Source of the DNA: Thiohalocapsa sp.
GTDB lineage: Bacteria; Pseudomonadota; Gammaproteobacteria; Chromatiales; Chromatiaceae
DNA length: 56,932 nucleotides
Direction: 5' to 3'
NCBI GenBank assembly: GCA_021736785.1
Contig: JAIPFF010000034.1
Span: forward strand, 1-56,932
In this document: piece after piece, positions 32,141-41,942 of the stretch
How positions within the stretch are numbered: position 1 is the stretch's first letter
Layout: the number at the start of each line of letters is the position of its first letter
Made by a program: the position numbers and the translations under genes
The notes under the pieces: generated by a model
The model's database searches: none
Seen by the model: the letters and a program-made list of their open reading frames with translations, nothing else
Told to the model about the DNA's origin: nothing

Positions 32141-32240
32141 GCGCGCTTGCGCCACGCCCGGCGGGCCGCGCGGAGCGGCCCTACGTCCATGCCGCCGATT
32201 ACCGCTGATCCTGTTCCCGTTGATTCGGTGGCGGGACGGC

Positions 32241-33122
32241 TCAGCGGGTCAGCCTGGCTTCCGCCTCGGCATATTTCGCCGCTGTCTTGCGGATAATCTC
32301 CGGCGGTAGCTCCGGCCCCGGCGGCGTTTTGTCCCAGTCCAGTGTCTCCAGATAGTCTCGGACGAACTGCTTGTCGAAGCTGGGCGGGCTGATGCCCGGC
32401 GCATACTCGTCCGCCGGCCAGAAGCGTGAGCTGTCGGGCGTCAGAACCTCGTCGATCAGGTGCAGGCGGCCGGCGTCGTCGACACCGAACTCGAATTTAC
32501 TGTCGGCGATGATGATGCCGCGCTCGAGTGCATAGGCGGCGCTTTGCCGGTAGATGGCGAGACTGAGATCGCGAAGGCGTGCAGCGAGCTCGGCGCCGAT
32601 CAGTGCCTCGGTGTGCGCGAAGTCGACGTTCTCGTCGTGGTCACCGGCGGCGGCCTTCGTCGATGGCGTATAAATCGCCTCCGGCAGCCGGTCGGCTTGT
32701 CGAAGCCCCGGCGGCAGTGCGATGCCGCAGACAGCGCCGGTGCGCCGATAATCCTTCCAGCCGGAGCCGATCAGATATCCTCTGACGATGGCCTCCACCG
32801 GCAACGGCGTCATTTTTCGAACGACGGTCGCGCGATCGCCGAGCATCGCCCGCTCGGTCGGGTCGGTGACGACGTCGGCGACGTCGATGCCGGCCAAGTG
32901 GTTCGGCACGATATCCGCCGTGCGCGCGAGCCAGAAGTTCGACACCCGTGTCAGCACCTCGCCCTTGCCCGGGATCGGCTGCGGCAGTACGACGTCGAAG
33001 GCCGACAGCCGGTCACTGGCGACGATGAGCAGATGTGCGTCGTCAACGGCATAGATGTCCCGCACCTTTCCGCGCGCTACCAGTTTCAGGGACTCGATCT
33101 CCGACCGATACAGGGCTGACAT
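32241..33122 (-). CDS. purC: SAICAR synthetase
   Basis: A 293-residue enzyme of purine synthesis joining aspartate to CAIR. The start [14 protein letters not shown] and [21 protein letters not shown], the [12 protein letters not shown] motif and [12 protein letters not shown] tail are all characteristic. Its length is the longer (about 295-residue) form, not the 237-residue E. coli type. The ATG at 33122 gives the normal start; the reading frame continues upstream without family similarity. It is divergent from the uncharacterised gene at 33220. Confidence 0.96.
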   Translation of the reverse strand: MSALYRSEIESLKLVARGKVRDIYAVDDAHLLIVASDRLSAFDVVLPQPIPGKGEVLTRVSNFWLARTADIVPNHLAGIDVADVVTDPTERAMLGDRATVVRKMTPLPVEAIVRGYLIGSGWKDYRRTGAVCGIALPPGLRQADRLPEAIYTPSTKAAAGDHDENVDFAHTEALIGAELAARLRDLSLAIYRQSAAYALERGIIIADSKFEFGVDDAGRLHLIDEVLTPDSSRFWPADEYAPGISPPSFDKQFVRDYLETLDWDKTPPGPELPPEIIRKTAAKYAEAEARLTR

Positions 33123-33219
33123 GTCGGTTGCATCTCCGGTTGGCCTGTTGCGACTATACCAGCGCCGCGGCCCGCGGCGTCCAGCCGTTCGATTGCCGAT
33201 AGTGCAACCGGGAGCCGAG

Positions 33220-33666
33220 ATGAACCAGCCCGCCTTGCAAGACAGCCCCTTTCTCAGCGCCTTTCGGGGCAGTTTCACGTCTGCACTGCGCTGGCATCAG
33301 CTCGATGCGCTGTGGGTAGTGCTGCGCGCGCGCGCCGGGGACGGTTGGTATCTCTACGCCGTCGGAGAGTTGCCGCCGGCAGCACCGGCGGATGCCGCGG
33401 CGGTGGAGCGGTTCATCGACGAGATCGATGCGCTGCTGCGGTCCGAGCACGACGAGGACTTCTGCGGCATCGTCTACGCCGACGATCTGCACGACCCGGC
33501 CTTCATCAAGATCTACGATCCCAATAATCTCGGGGTCGTCTGCGGCTACAGCGACAATCCGCCCCTCCCGGGCTGGGTCGTCAGCAAACTGCCGCCGATC
33601 GATCTGCCGGCCGCGCAGCCCGCGCCCGCGAACCGGCGGCGCTGGTGGCGGAGACTGTTCGGCTGA
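33220..33666 (+). CDS. Uncharacterised conserved small protein
   Basis: A 148-residue soluble protein. It opens with a mixed segment [20 protein letters not shown] then acidic stretches ([26 protein letters not shown]) and the strand [18 protein letters not shown], and ends with a Pro/Arg/Trp-rich basic tail [10 protein letters not shown]. No signal peptide or domain is recognised. The ATG at 33220 follows GGAG at 33211-33214. It sits alone between purC and ridA, 97 bases from purC's start. Confidence 0.75.
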   Translation: MNQPALQDSPFLSAFRGSFTSALRWHQLDALWVVLRARAGDGWYLYAVGELPPAAPADAAAVERFIDEIDALLRSEHDEDFCGIVYADDLHDPAFIKIYDPNNLGVVCGYSDNPPLPGWVVSKLPPIDLPAAQPAPANRRRWWRRLFG

Positions 33667-33842
33667 CCGGCGCATTGACCGGTGCCCTTGCGTTGCCTAA
33701 TGTGCGCGGCTACGGCGGGCGCGAGGGGCTGCGGCGCTCGACAGACCGGCACCACTTTGCGCCGGCATCTGCCCGGCATCTACGCAGCGCCGCAGCGGCG
33801 TGTCCGGCATCCGGGCGAGCAACGGGAAATCGGAGGCATTCG

Positions 33843-34229
33843 ATGTCTAAGCAAATTATTCACACGGACCAGGCCCCGCAGGCCATCGGCACGTATTCGC
33901 AAGCGGTCAGGGTGGGTGACACGGTCTACGTGTCCGGGCAGATTCCGTTGGTGCCGGCGACGATGGAATTGGTCGAGGGCGACATCGAAGTGCAGGTCCG
34001 CCGCGTCTTCGATAACTTGCAGGCCGTGGCCCGCGCGGCCGGCGGCGATCTCGGCGATATCGCCAAGCTGAATATCTTTCTGACCGACCTGACCCACTTT
34101 CCTTTGGTCAACCAGGTCATGGCGGATTATTTCGCCGAGCCTTATCCGGCCCGGGCGGCCGTCGGCGTGGCCGCGCTGCCCAAGGGCGCGCAGGTCGAGA
34201 TGGACGCCACCATGGTGCTGGCGGACTGA
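33843..34229 (+). CDS. ridA: RidA family enamine/imine deaminase
   Basis: A 128-residue trimeric YjgF/YER057c/UK114 protein that hydrolyses reactive 2-aminoacrylate. The substrate-binding residues R104 and E119 of [20 protein letters not shown] and the start [26 protein letters not shown] are present. The ATG at 33843 has GGAGG upstream. In other gammaproteobacteria it follows spoT and precedes recG; here mltB and yjbQ lie between it and recG. Confidence 0.96.
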   Translation: MSKQIIHTDQAPQAIGTYSQAVRVGDTVYVSGQIPLVPATMELVEGDIEVQVRRVFDNLQAVARAAGGDLGDIAKLNIFLTDLTHFPLVNQVMADYFAEPYPARAAVGVAALPKGAQVEMDATMVLAD

Positions 34230-34390
34230 CCCGATGCTGGAAGCTCGGCGCCGCGGCAGCCGGCGGCGCGCGACATTGGCGGTCATCGAGTACGCCCGTC
34301 GCGGCCTCGCCGGCGCGGCTCTAATGGCGCGGGACAGCGGCGATGCTTGTCGTTAACATCGCGCGCAATCGATTCATCTCCGGGGGACCT

Positions 34391-35578
34391 ATGCGCTCAT
34401 TGCCTCTCGTTTGTCTGATGGCGGCGCTTGCGCTTGCGCTTGTCGGTTGCGGTTCGAAGCCGACCAAGGAAACCGCCGTCAAAGCGGCCGCGGTCGGACC
34501 GGCTGCGGTGCCTGCCGGGCGCAGCGGATTCCTCTCCGCCGGCGCCGCCGTGCAGCCCGCGTCGCTGCGCAGCGCGGGCGCACCGCAAACCCGCGTGCTC
34601 AGCGGCGACTACGCCGGCCGCGCCGATGTGGAGCGCTTCATCCGGAAGATGGAGGACAAGGGCTTCGACCGCGCCGAGCTGGTGCGGATCTTCTCGCGCG
34701 TCGAGCGCGACCCCTGGATCATCGAGTACATGAACCGGCAGTGGCGGCCCGCCTCGGGCCCCACCGGGGCCTGGACCCGCTACCGCGGCAAGCACATCAC
34801 CGGCGACATGCTGGCCCGAGGTGATGCCTTTTGGGCGCGCCACGAGGATACGTTGAACCGCGCCGCGCGAAAATATGCCGTACCGCCCGAGTACATCGTC
34901 GCCATCATCGGCATCGAGACCAAATGGGGCGGCTATATGGGCAAGCACCGTATCGTCGATGCGCTCTCAACGCTGGCTTTCGACTATCCCCGCCGTGCGG
35001 ACTACTTCAGCGGCGAGTTGGAGCAGTTTCTGATCATGGCGCGCGACGAGGGGATGGATCCGTTCCAGCCGGTCGGCTCGTTTGCCGGCGCGATGGGGCT
35101 GGGGCAATTCATGCCGTCGAGCTATCACAACTACGCGGTCGACTTCGACGGCGACGGCCACCGCAACCTCTGGGATGTGGACGATGCCATCGGCAGCGTC
35201 GCGAATTACTTCAATGGGCACGGCTGGCGCGGCGGTGAGCCCGTGACGGCCCGGGCCGCCGCCGGCAGCGCTCTGCCGCAAGCCATGGAGACGGGCTTCA
35301 AGAGCGAGTACTCGGTCGGTAGCCTGAAGGCCAAAGGGCTGCGCCCGGCAGTTGCTTTGCCGGATGAGCGCCGCGTCAGTCTGCTGCGTCTCGATGCGGC
35401 GGGCGGCTATGAATACTGGCTGGGCTTCGAGAATTTCTACGTCATCACGCGCTACAACAACAGCACCTACTATGCGATGACGGTGCATCAGATGGCGCAG
35501 GCGCTGCGTTCACGGCGCGGTGGCGGCCCCGAGGTGAGGATGACCCATCGCCCGGCGACGGATCCCGCCGCCGGATGA
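34391..35578 (+). CDS. mltB: Lytic murein transglycosylase B, lipoprotein
   Basis: A 395-residue peptidoglycan-cleaving enzyme. The N-terminus carries a lipobox LVGC with the lipidated C20, so it is anchored to the outer membrane. The catalytic Glu is E176 in GIETKWGG, with the family PPEYIVAIIGIETKWG segment. It cuts the glycan MurNAc-GlcNAc bond giving 1,6-anhydro ends during cell-wall turnover. The ATG at 34391 has a GGGGGAC ribosome-binding site. Length is close to other soluble MltB proteins. Confidence 0.94.
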   Translation: MRSLPLVCLMAALALALVGCGSKPTKETAVKAAAVGPAAVPAGRSGFLSAGAAVQPASLRSAGAPQTRVLSGDYAGRADVERFIRKMEDKGFDRAELVRIFSRVERDPWIIEYMNRQWRPASGPTGAWTRYRGKHITGDMLARGDAFWARHEDTLNRAARKYAVPPEYIVAIIGIETKWGGYMGKHRIVDALSTLAFDYPRRADYFSGELEQFLIMARDEGMDPFQPVGSFAGAMGLGQFMPSSYHNYAVDFDGDGHRNLWDVDDAIGSVANYFNGHGWRGGEPVTARAAAGSALPQAMETGFKSEYSVGSLKAKGLRPAVALPDERRVSLLRLDAAGGYEYWLGFENFYVITRYNNSTYYAMTVHQMAQALRSRRGGGPEVRMTHRPATDPAAG

Positions 35579-35638
35579 GCGGCGCACCGGCGGCGGCCGC
35601 GATCGGATTCGCTACTGCCGGGCTCGGTCGTCGCGGCG

Positions 35639-36052
35639 TCATCCTTGAACCGTGACGGTGATATCGCGTCGCTGGCCCTGGCTGCGATGCTCGTAGAGGT
35701 AGATGCCCTGCCAGGTACCGAGCGCGCATCGCCCGCCGCTGACGGGCAGGGTCAAAGACACATCGGTCAGGATGCTGCGAATATGGGCGGGCATGTCGTC
35801 CGGTCCCTCCGCCGTATGCTCGAACAGCGGATCGCCGTCCGGAATCAAGCGGGCGATGAACGCCTCGAGATCCCGGCGAACGGTGGGATCTGCGTTCTCG
35901 CAGAGGATCAGCGACGCACTGGTGTGATGGACAAAGACATGGCACAGGCCGGTTTCGATGCCTGCATCGCGCACGATGCCTTCCACTTGCCGGGTGATCT
36001 CGTAGGTGCCGCGCCCGCGGGTGGCGAGGTCGAAGCGCTGCTGGGCGATCAT
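35639..36052 (-). CDS. YjbQ family (UPF0047) protein
   Basis: A 137-residue YjbQ/UPF0047 protein. The family HHTSAS motif (VFVHHTSASL) and NADPTVRRDL, with HTAEGPDDMPAHIRS, are all clear. E. coli YjbQ has thiamine phosphate synthase activity as a side function, and the true role is unclear. The ATG at 36052 overlaps the 5' area of recG by promoter sequence only; recG starts at 36073 in the other direction, leaving 20 bases between the two starts. Confidence 0.94.
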   Translation of the reverse strand: MIAQQRFDLATRGRGTYEITRQVEGIVRDAGIETGLCHVFVHHTSASLILCENADPTVRRDLEAFIARLIPDGDPLFEHTAEGPDDMPAHIRSILTDVSLTLPVSGGRCALGTWQGIYLYEHRSQGQRRDITVTVQG

Positions 36053-36072
36053 TGTCGACTCCTGCTCGGCGA

Positions 36073-38193
36073 ATGATGGGCGGCAGTGCTGCGGGCGCCG
36101 AGCCCGGCACCGCATTGGATCAGATTCCGGTCGATCGGCTCAAGCGAGTCGGACCGAAAATGCTCGAGCGCCTCGCCCGTCTGCAGATCACCAGCGTCCA
36201 AGACCTGCTGTTCCACCTGCCGCTGCGCTATCAGGACCGCACGCGACTGCGGGCGCTCGACGGCCTGACGGCCGGCGAGGAGGTATTGATCGAAGGCGTC
36301 GTTCGCGATGCGCAGATCGCCATGGGGCGGCGGCGCTCGCTGAAGGTCTGGATCGGAGACGATTCCGGCGGCGCGCTGTTGCTGCGCTTTTTTTACTTTT
36401 CCCGTGCGCAGTCGGAGTCGCTGAAGCCGGGCCGGCGGTTGCGCTGTTTCGGCGAGGTGCGCCAAGGGCCTCAATCTCTGGAGATGGTGCACCCGGAAGT
36501 ACAGCAGCACTTCGATGCGGATGCCGTGGCCGTCGGCGAGGCCCTGACGCCTATTTACCCCTCCACCGAGGGCCTGCAGCAGATCTCCTGGCGTGCACTG
36601 ACCGATCAGGCGCTGCGTCTGCTCGACGACCATCCCGAAGGTTTGACGGACTGGGTGCCCGAGCCGGTCGTCGGGCCCCTGCGCCTGCCGCCGCTCGCCG
36701 ACGCACTGCGCACGGTGCACCGCCCGCCGCCCGATGCCCCGGTGCAGGCGCTGACCGAGCGGACGCACCCGGCATTCCTTCGGCTGGCGTTCGAGGAGAT
36801 GCTCGCCCATCAGCTTGCGCTGAGACGTATGCGCGGGCGCCGGCGCGGCCTGCGCGCGCCGGCACTCGATGCGGGCGGCGGATTGCGCGAACGGTTTTTG
36901 TCGGCGCTTGCGTTTACGCTGACCGCCGCGCAACGGCGCGTCGTCGACGAGATCGCCGCCGACTTGGCGCGCCCGGTGCCGACCATGCGGCTGCTGCAGG
37001 GCGATGTCGGCTCCGGCAAGACCGTGGTCGGGGCGCTGGCCGCGTTGCAGGCGGTGGAGGCGGGCTTTCAGGTCGCCTTGATGGCGCCGACGGAGCTGCT
37101 GGCGGAACAGCACTTGCGCAGTCTGCGCGGTTGGCTCGAGCCCCTCGGTGTCGAGGTACTGTGGCTGTCGGGCCGCCACAAGGGCGCGGAGCGGGCGGAG
37201 ATCGTCGCTGCCATCGGCGCCGGGCGCGTGCAGATCGTGGTGGGAACCCATGCGCTGTTCCAAGACGACGTCCGCTTCGCCGCGCTCGGTCTCGCGATCA
37301 TCGACGAGCAGCATCGCTTCGGCGTGCATCAGCGTATACGCCTGCGCGACAAAGGCGAGCGCAACGGCGAAACGCCGCACCAGCTGATCATGACCGCGAC
37401 GCCGATTCCGCGCTCGCTGGCAATGGCCGTCTATGCCGATTTGGACTTGTCGGTGATCGACTCCTTGCCACCCGGCCGCCGGCCTATTACAACCGCTGCC
37501 GTGCCGGACGCTCGCCGCGACGAAGTGATCGCACGGGTGCGCGACGCCTGCGCCTGCGGACGCCAGGCCTACTGGGTGTGCACGCTGGTCGAAGAGTCCG
37601 ATGCGCTGCAGGCACAGGCAGCCGAAGACACCGCTCGCGACTTGGCGGCCCATCTGGGGGACTTGCGCATCGGGCTCGTGCACGGCCGCATCAAGCCGGC
37701 GGAGCGCGAGCCCGTGATGGCGGCGTTTGCCGCGGGCGAGCTGGATCTACTGGTCGCGACCACGGTGATCGAGGTGGGCGTCGATGTGCCGAACGCGAGT
37801 CTGATGATCGTCGAGAATCCGGAGCGGCTGGGTCTCGCCCAGTTGCATCAGCTGCGCGGCAGGGTGGGCCGCGGCACGCTCGACAGCTACTGCCTGTTGC
37901 TCTACCGCGCGCCGTTGACCGCCGCCGCCCGCGAGCGCCTGAACATTCTGCGCACGGAGCACAGCGGCTTCGCCATCGCCGATGCGGATCTGCGCATGCG
38001 CGGTGCCGGCGAGGTGCTGGGCACCCGCCAGGCCGGTGTCGCGCAGTTTCGGCTCGCCGATCCGCTACGCGATCAGTCACTGGTGGCGGCGGCGCAGCAG
38101 GCCGCGGATCGCATTCTCGAGCAATGGCCGGAGCATGTGGCGCCGTTGGTGCGGCGCTGGCTCGCCGGTCGCGAGGATTACGGGCGAGCCTGA
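36073..38193 (+). CDS. recG: ATP-dependent DNA helicase RecG
   Basis: A 706-residue helicase that reverses stalled forks and branch-migrates Holliday junctions. The N-terminal wedge domain includes RLKRVGPKMLERLARLQI. Walker A GDVGSGKT is at 310-317, the DEQH box at 411-414, TATPIPRS is motif III and the RGRVGRG motif VI lies near 595. Length is normal. The ATG at 36073 has no clear ribosome site (ATGATG, two choices). It starts 20 bases from the divergent YjbQ gene. Confidence 0.97.
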   Translation: MMGGSAAGAEPGTALDQIPVDRLKRVGPKMLERLARLQITSVQDLLFHLPLRYQDRTRLRALDGLTAGEEVLIEGVVRDAQIAMGRRRSLKVWIGDDSGGALLLRFFYFSRAQSESLKPGRRLRCFGEVRQGPQSLEMVHPEVQQHFDADAVAVGEALTPIYPSTEGLQQISWRALTDQALRLLDDHPEGLTDWVPEPVVGPLRLPPLADALRTVHRPPPDAPVQALTERTHPAFLRLAFEEMLAHQLALRRMRGRRRGLRAPALDAGGGLRERFLSALAFTLTAAQRRVVDEIAADLARPVPTMRLLQGDVGSGKTVVGALAALQAVEAGFQVALMAPTELLAEQHLRSLRGWLEPLGVEVLWLSGRHKGAERAEIVAAIGAGRVQIVVGTHALFQDDVRFAALGLAIIDEQHRFGVHQRIRLRDKGERNGETPHQLIMTATPIPRSLAMAVYADLDLSVIDSLPPGRRPITTAAVPDARRDEVIARVRDACACGRQAYWVCTLVEESDALQAQAAEDTARDLAAHLGDLRIGLVHGRIKPAEREPVMAAFAAGELDLLVATTVIEVGVDVPNASLMIVENPERLGLAQLHQLRGRVGRGTLDSYCLLLYRAPLTAAARERLNILRTEHSGFAIADADLRMRGAGEVLGTRQAGVAQFRLADPLRDQSLVAAAQQAADRILEQWPEHVAPLVRRWLAGREDYGRA

Positions 38194-38496
38194 GGCCACG
38201 CCCGAGGGCGAGCAAGTGTGCCGGCTGCCTCGGGAGTTTGCGCTATGTCATAATCCGCCCTCGGTGAAGCGCCGGATGATTCGGCGCCTCCCGGACAGCG
38301 CGTGGTACTGTGCCGTGCCCGGTGATCCGGTCGAGCGCGTAGAAGAAAAAAACCGGAGCTCGCGTTGTCGAGCTGCCGAGTCGATGCCCGGCCAACAGGG
38401 CCGACCAATCGGCGTCTCGCGAGGTGCGGGCTCTCGGGCCCGATTTCGGAGGCGCTTTCATCATTCCGTCCACTTCCGACATCCGCCGCCATCCGC
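38194..38496 (+). other. Intergenic region between recG and ubiA
   Basis: A 303-base gap without a recognised gene. TTTGCGC...TCATAAT near 38237-38252 could be a promoter element, but the pair is incomplete. No terminator follows recG. Confidence 0.35.
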
Positions 38497-39411
38497 ATGA
38501 GCTTCCCCGAAATCAAAATGGGCAGCACCAAAGCCCTCACCCTCCGCGAGCGTCTGGATGCCTACGTGCGCTTGGTTCGCCTGAACAAGCCGATCGGCAT
38601 CTTTCTGCTGATGTGGCCCGCGCTGTGGGCGGTCTGGATCGCTGGCGACGGTAATCCGCCCTGGCTGGTTGCGGTGGTTTTCGTTGCCGGTGTCGTGCTG
38701 ATGCGCTCCGCCGGTTGCGCCATCAACGATTTCGCCGACCGCGACCTCGACGGCCACGTGGCACGCACCAGCATGCGTCCGCTGGCGCAGGGCGCCATCA
38801 GCGCGGCCGAGGCGGTGGGCGTCTTCGTCGTGCTGAGCCTGTTGTCCTTTGCGCTGGTACTGATGCTGAATTGGCAGACGGTGGCGATGTCGGTCGTGGC
38901 CGTATCGCTGGCGGTGATCTATCCGTTCATGAAGCGCTTCACCCATGTGCCGCAGTTGTTCCTGGGGGCTGCTTTCGGCTGGGCGGTGCCCATGGCGTTC
39001 ACGGCCATCCATGCCGACGTTCCGGGCTACGCCTGGGTGTTGTTCGCGAGCGCCGTCGTCTGGGCGCTGATCTACGACACCGAATATGCCATGGTCGATC
39101 GCGAAGATGATCTGAAGATCGGCATCAAGTCCACCGCCATCCTGTTCGGCCGCCACGATCGATTGATCATCGGACTACTGCAGCTGCTGATGCTTGGGCT
39201 GCTGGCCTACGTCGGTGTCGCCGCCGGTCGTGGCTGGGGCTATTTCGCGGGTCTCGGCGCCGCCGCACTGTTGGCCGGTTATCAGCAGTATCTGATCCGC
39301 GACCGCGACCCCGGGCGATGCTTCGTGGCCTTTCTCAACAACAACTACTTCGGCATGGCGGTCTTCCTCGGACTCGTGCTCGACTACATATTGCACCCGG
39401 CACCCGCCTGA
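38497..39411 (+). CDS. ubiA: 4-hydroxybenzoate octaprenyltransferase
   Basis: A 304-residue membrane prenyltransferase of ubiquinone synthesis. The two aspartate motifs are NDFADRDLD (77-85) and DTEYAMVDREDD (194-205), which bind the prenyl diphosphate through magnesium. About eight hydrophobic helices alternate with these. The start is ATG 38497; an ATG at 38518 is also possible and no ribosome-binding site is clear. ubiC, its usual neighbour, is not seen here. Confidence 0.95.
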   Translation: MSFPEIKMGSTKALTLRERLDAYVRLVRLNKPIGIFLLMWPALWAVWIAGDGNPPWLVAVVFVAGVVLMRSAGCAINDFADRDLDGHVARTSMRPLAQGAISAAEAVGVFVVLSLLSFALVLMLNWQTVAMSVVAVSLAVIYPFMKRFTHVPQLFLGAAFGWAVPMAFTAIHADVPGYAWVLFASAVVWALIYDTEYAMVDREDDLKIGIKSTAILFGRHDRLIIGLLQLLMLGLLAYVGVAAGRGWGYFAGLGAAALLAGYQQYLIRDRDPGRCFVAFLNNNYFGMAVFLGLVLDYILHPAPA

Positions 39412-39587
39412 GGCTGCTGCGGCATAGGCCGACTTGCTGTTCGCCCGCACGGCCGCACTAAGGGCCGAGGCCAGCGCGGGGCAAGGCATGGGCCGGGCCG
39501 CTGCGGTCCCGGCGAGTAGCCGGCCGTTCCTATACATCGCCTCTGCCGTTTACCGCAGACGCTATTCCAACACGGGAGATCGAATCA

Positions 39588-40238
39588 ATGTTTGCAGGAT
39601 CAAAGACTTCGGCAGTGCTCGCCGCGCTGGCGGGAGCGTTGCTCATCGCCGGCACGAGCCTTCAGCCGACGCCGGTACGCGCGGACAGCTTCGACGCCGG
39701 AATTGATTACCGAGTGATCGAGGAGCCCGTGCGCGCGGAGCAGGGCGACGATGTAGAAGTGCTGGAGTTGTTCTGGTACGGCTGCCCGCATTGCTACTAT
39801 CTGGAGCCGCGGATCGCGCGCTGGCTCGAAAGTAAGCCGGACAATGCCACCTTTCGCCGCATGCCGGCCGCATCGTCGCCGCGTTGGGTTCCACATGCCA
39901 AGGCCTATTTCGCGGCCGAGGCGCTTGGCGTGCTCGAGCAATTTCACGAGCCGATGTTCAAGGCGCTGCACGACGAGCGCCGCAAAATCTTCAATGACGA
40001 GCAGATCATCGCGTTCGCCGCGGAGCAGGGGATCGACGAAGAGGCCTTCCGCAAAGCCTACAACTCCTTCCCGGTCGATATGCAGGTGCGTAAATCGGCC
40101 GACCTGGTGCGCCGCTACAACATCGACGGCGTGCCGGCGATCGTGGTCAACGGCAAGTACTTGACCAGTGCCAGTCAGGCCGGCACTACGGATCGCATGT
40201 TCGAGGTCATCGACTACCTCATCGCCGAGGAGTCTTGA
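39588..40238 (+). CDS. dsbA: Periplasmic thiol:disulfide oxidoreductase DsbA
   Basis: A 216-residue exported oxidant. Residues 1-32 are a signal peptide (LAALAGALLIAGT core, ending RA). The active site is CPHC at C66 and C69, and the cis-Pro is in GVPAIVV near 182. It makes disulfide bonds in periplasmic proteins, including cytochrome apoproteins. ATG 39588 follows GGGAG at 39574-39578. In Pseudomonas it sits next to cytochrome c4; here it stands after ubiA. Confidence 0.95.
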   Translation: MFAGSKTSAVLAALAGALLIAGTSLQPTPVRADSFDAGIDYRVIEEPVRAEQGDDVEVLELFWYGCPHCYYLEPRIARWLESKPDNATFRRMPAASSPRWVPHAKAYFAAEALGVLEQFHEPMFKALHDERRKIFNDEQIIAFAAEQGIDEEAFRKAYNSFPVDMQVRKSADLVRRYNIDGVPAIVVNGKYLTSASQAGTTDRMFEVIDYLIAEES

Positions 40239-40459
40239 TTCCGCGGCGGGTCCGGCTGGAGTGAGAACGGGGTGAGGCGGCGATGAATCGCCCGCCTCGG
40301 CCGGGCGTCGGCGGGCAGAGCGGCCGATCAACCGCGGCGGGCGGGGGCATTGACTTTGCTGACCGTCTCGGGGGCTTTCCTGCTCCAGACCTGCAGGTGA
40401 TGCCCCGTGCTCGAGCTTGAAGCGGCTAAACGGCCGGTAAATTTCTAACCGGTGGGCTC

Positions 40460-40996
40460 CTAACCCGCGGCGGTTGCCGCTGCGTCGTCCTCGATGACTT
40501 TCGCGTCCGGGTTGGGGAAACGCTCAACGACCCAGCGCGGCAGCTTGGCCTGATTGGCATGGTAGAGGGCGTCCGACTCGACGATGATCAGCACCAGCAC
40601 GGTGACCATCACCGGCAGGATGCCCGCTCCCGCGACCATTGCAATGACGGCTTCTTTCATCATGCCGCCGTAAACATGGCCTGCCCAGCCCAGGGCACCG
40701 ATGACCAGCAGCAGCGACAGCATGCCGATAAAAATGCGGCTGCGCCGCGCACAGATTTGCCAGTGGCACATGACATACCACGGATCCCTGCGCAGCGACC
40801 TGCGCGCGCGCCACAGCGTGAAGCCCAGTATGGCGAAAGAGATCGCCGGTATGATCGCCATGACCCACGGGAAGCTTCCGGCAATGCCGCCGGCGGCTAC
40901 GGCCATCAGGACATGGTTGCCGATGAGATTGGTCAGGAAAATCTCATGCGGGACGTTGGCCTTCTTGATTTCTTGGGGACTGACTTCGAAGCGCAT
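40460..40996 (-). CDS. Uncharacterised multi-pass membrane protein
   Basis: A 178-residue protein with about four hydrophobic segments: LMAVAAGGIAGSFPWVMAII and ISFAILGFTLW (30-62), IGMLSLLLVIGALGWAG (89-105) and IAMVAGAGILPVMVTVLVLIIV (117-138). Two cysteines sit in the connecting loop MCHWQICARR. The acidic/basic tails (N-term KANVPHEIF, C-term ERFPNPDAKVIEDD) are soluble. I do not recognise the family. The ATG at 40996 is supported only by family-like start. It is a separate unit from moeB, which follows on the same strand 92 bases away. Confidence 0.7.
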   Translation of the reverse strand: MRFEVSPQEIKKANVPHEIFLTNLIGNHVLMAVAAGGIAGSFPWVMAIIPAISFAILGFTLWRARRSLRRDPWYVMCHWQICARRSRIFIGMLSLLLVIGALGWAGHVYGGMMKEAVIAMVAGAGILPVMVTVLVLIIVESDALYHANQAKLPRWVVERFPNPDAKVIEDDAAATAAG

Positions 40997-41087
40997 GGGC
41001 TGGGCGTGACCTCGGGCAGGGCAATCGATCTACCCTATAAGAGTGAGCTAATATTGTCACCCCCTAACCCGTATGGGTATATTCTCG

Positions 41088-41849
41088 CTAAACATCCGCG
41101 GGCGCGCTTGAGGGGGCGCAGACGGGACAGACCGGATCCGGCGGCAGCTTGATGTCGCGCCATTGCATCCGCAAAGCATCGAGCAGCAGCAGCCGCCCGA
41201 ACATTGGCTCCCCGAGTCCGGTGAGCAGCTTGATCGCTTCCATTGCCTGAATACTGCCGATGATACCGACCAGCGGCGCCAGTACGCCTTCGCGGCTGCA
41301 ACTCTCGGCGATGCCGCCCTCGTTCGGGTACAAACACTGGTAGCAAGGGCCGCCGGCTTGGCCGGAGAAGACGGCGACTTGGCCTTCACCGCGGATGGCC
41401 GCGCCCGATACCAGCGGGATGCCTGCCTCGAAGCACGCTGCGTTTACGGCAAAACGCGTGGCGAAGTTATCACTGCAGTCGAGGATCAGGTCGACGCGCT
41501 CGGCGAGCTCGGTTAACCGCGCGGCGTCGAGGCTGCCCTTGATCGGCTCGAGCACGACGTCCGGATTCAGCGCGTGCAGGGCCTCGATGGCGGAATCGAC
41601 CTTACTGCGGCCGACGCGCGCGCCGGTGTGCAGCAACTGCCGCTGCAGGTTCGACAGGTCGACGGCGTCGAAATCCGCGAGCAGCAGCCGCCCGACGCCG
41701 GCCGCCGCCAAGTACATGGCCGCCGGCGAGCCGAGCCCTCCGAGTCCGACCACGAGCACCCGGGCTTCGAGCAAGCGCTGCTGCCCTTCGGCACCGAAGC
41801 CCGGCAGCATGATATGGCGGCTGTAGCGAAGCAGTTGATCGTCGTTCAT
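41088..41849 (-). CDS. moeB: Molybdopterin-synthase adenylyltransferase (MoeB/ThiF/HesA family)
   Basis: A 253-residue E1-like adenylating enzyme. It activates the C-terminal glycine of MoaD (or ThiS) for sulfur transfer. The nucleotide-binding VVGLGGLGSPAAMYL is at 33-47, the zinc cysteines are C169/C172 and C241/C244, and C184 corresponds to the catalytic cysteine region. Whether it serves MoaD or ThiS cannot be told by sequence alone. It lies in the conserved hemA-prfA-prmC-moeB order, with an uncharacterised gene inserted between prmC and moeB. Confidence 0.92.
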   Translation of the reverse strand: MNDDQLLRYSRHIMLPGFGAEGQQRLLEARVLVVGLGGLGSPAAMYLAAAGVGRLLLADFDAVDLSNLQRQLLHTGARVGRSKVDSAIEALHALNPDVVLEPIKGSLDAARLTELAERVDLILDCSDNFATRFAVNAACFEAGIPLVSGAAIRGEGQVAVFSGQAGGPCYQCLYPNEGGIAESCSREGVLAPLVGIIGSIQAMEAIKLLTGLGEPMFGRLLLLDALRMQWRDIKLPPDPVCPVCAPSSAPADV

Positions 41850-41942
41850 GGCGTTCGCTCGGTGCGCGCTTCGGGGGCGGGCCGGGAAAGTGATGCGCCG
41901 AACGGAGCGAGGGTTGCGGCACGCCGTCGCTTCGGCGCGCGC

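Noticed and set aside
36006-38267. A 753-codon plus-strand frame overlapping recG
   Set aside because: It is in another frame of recG, Arg/Ala/Gly-rich and without any motif, while recG has all helicase motifs.
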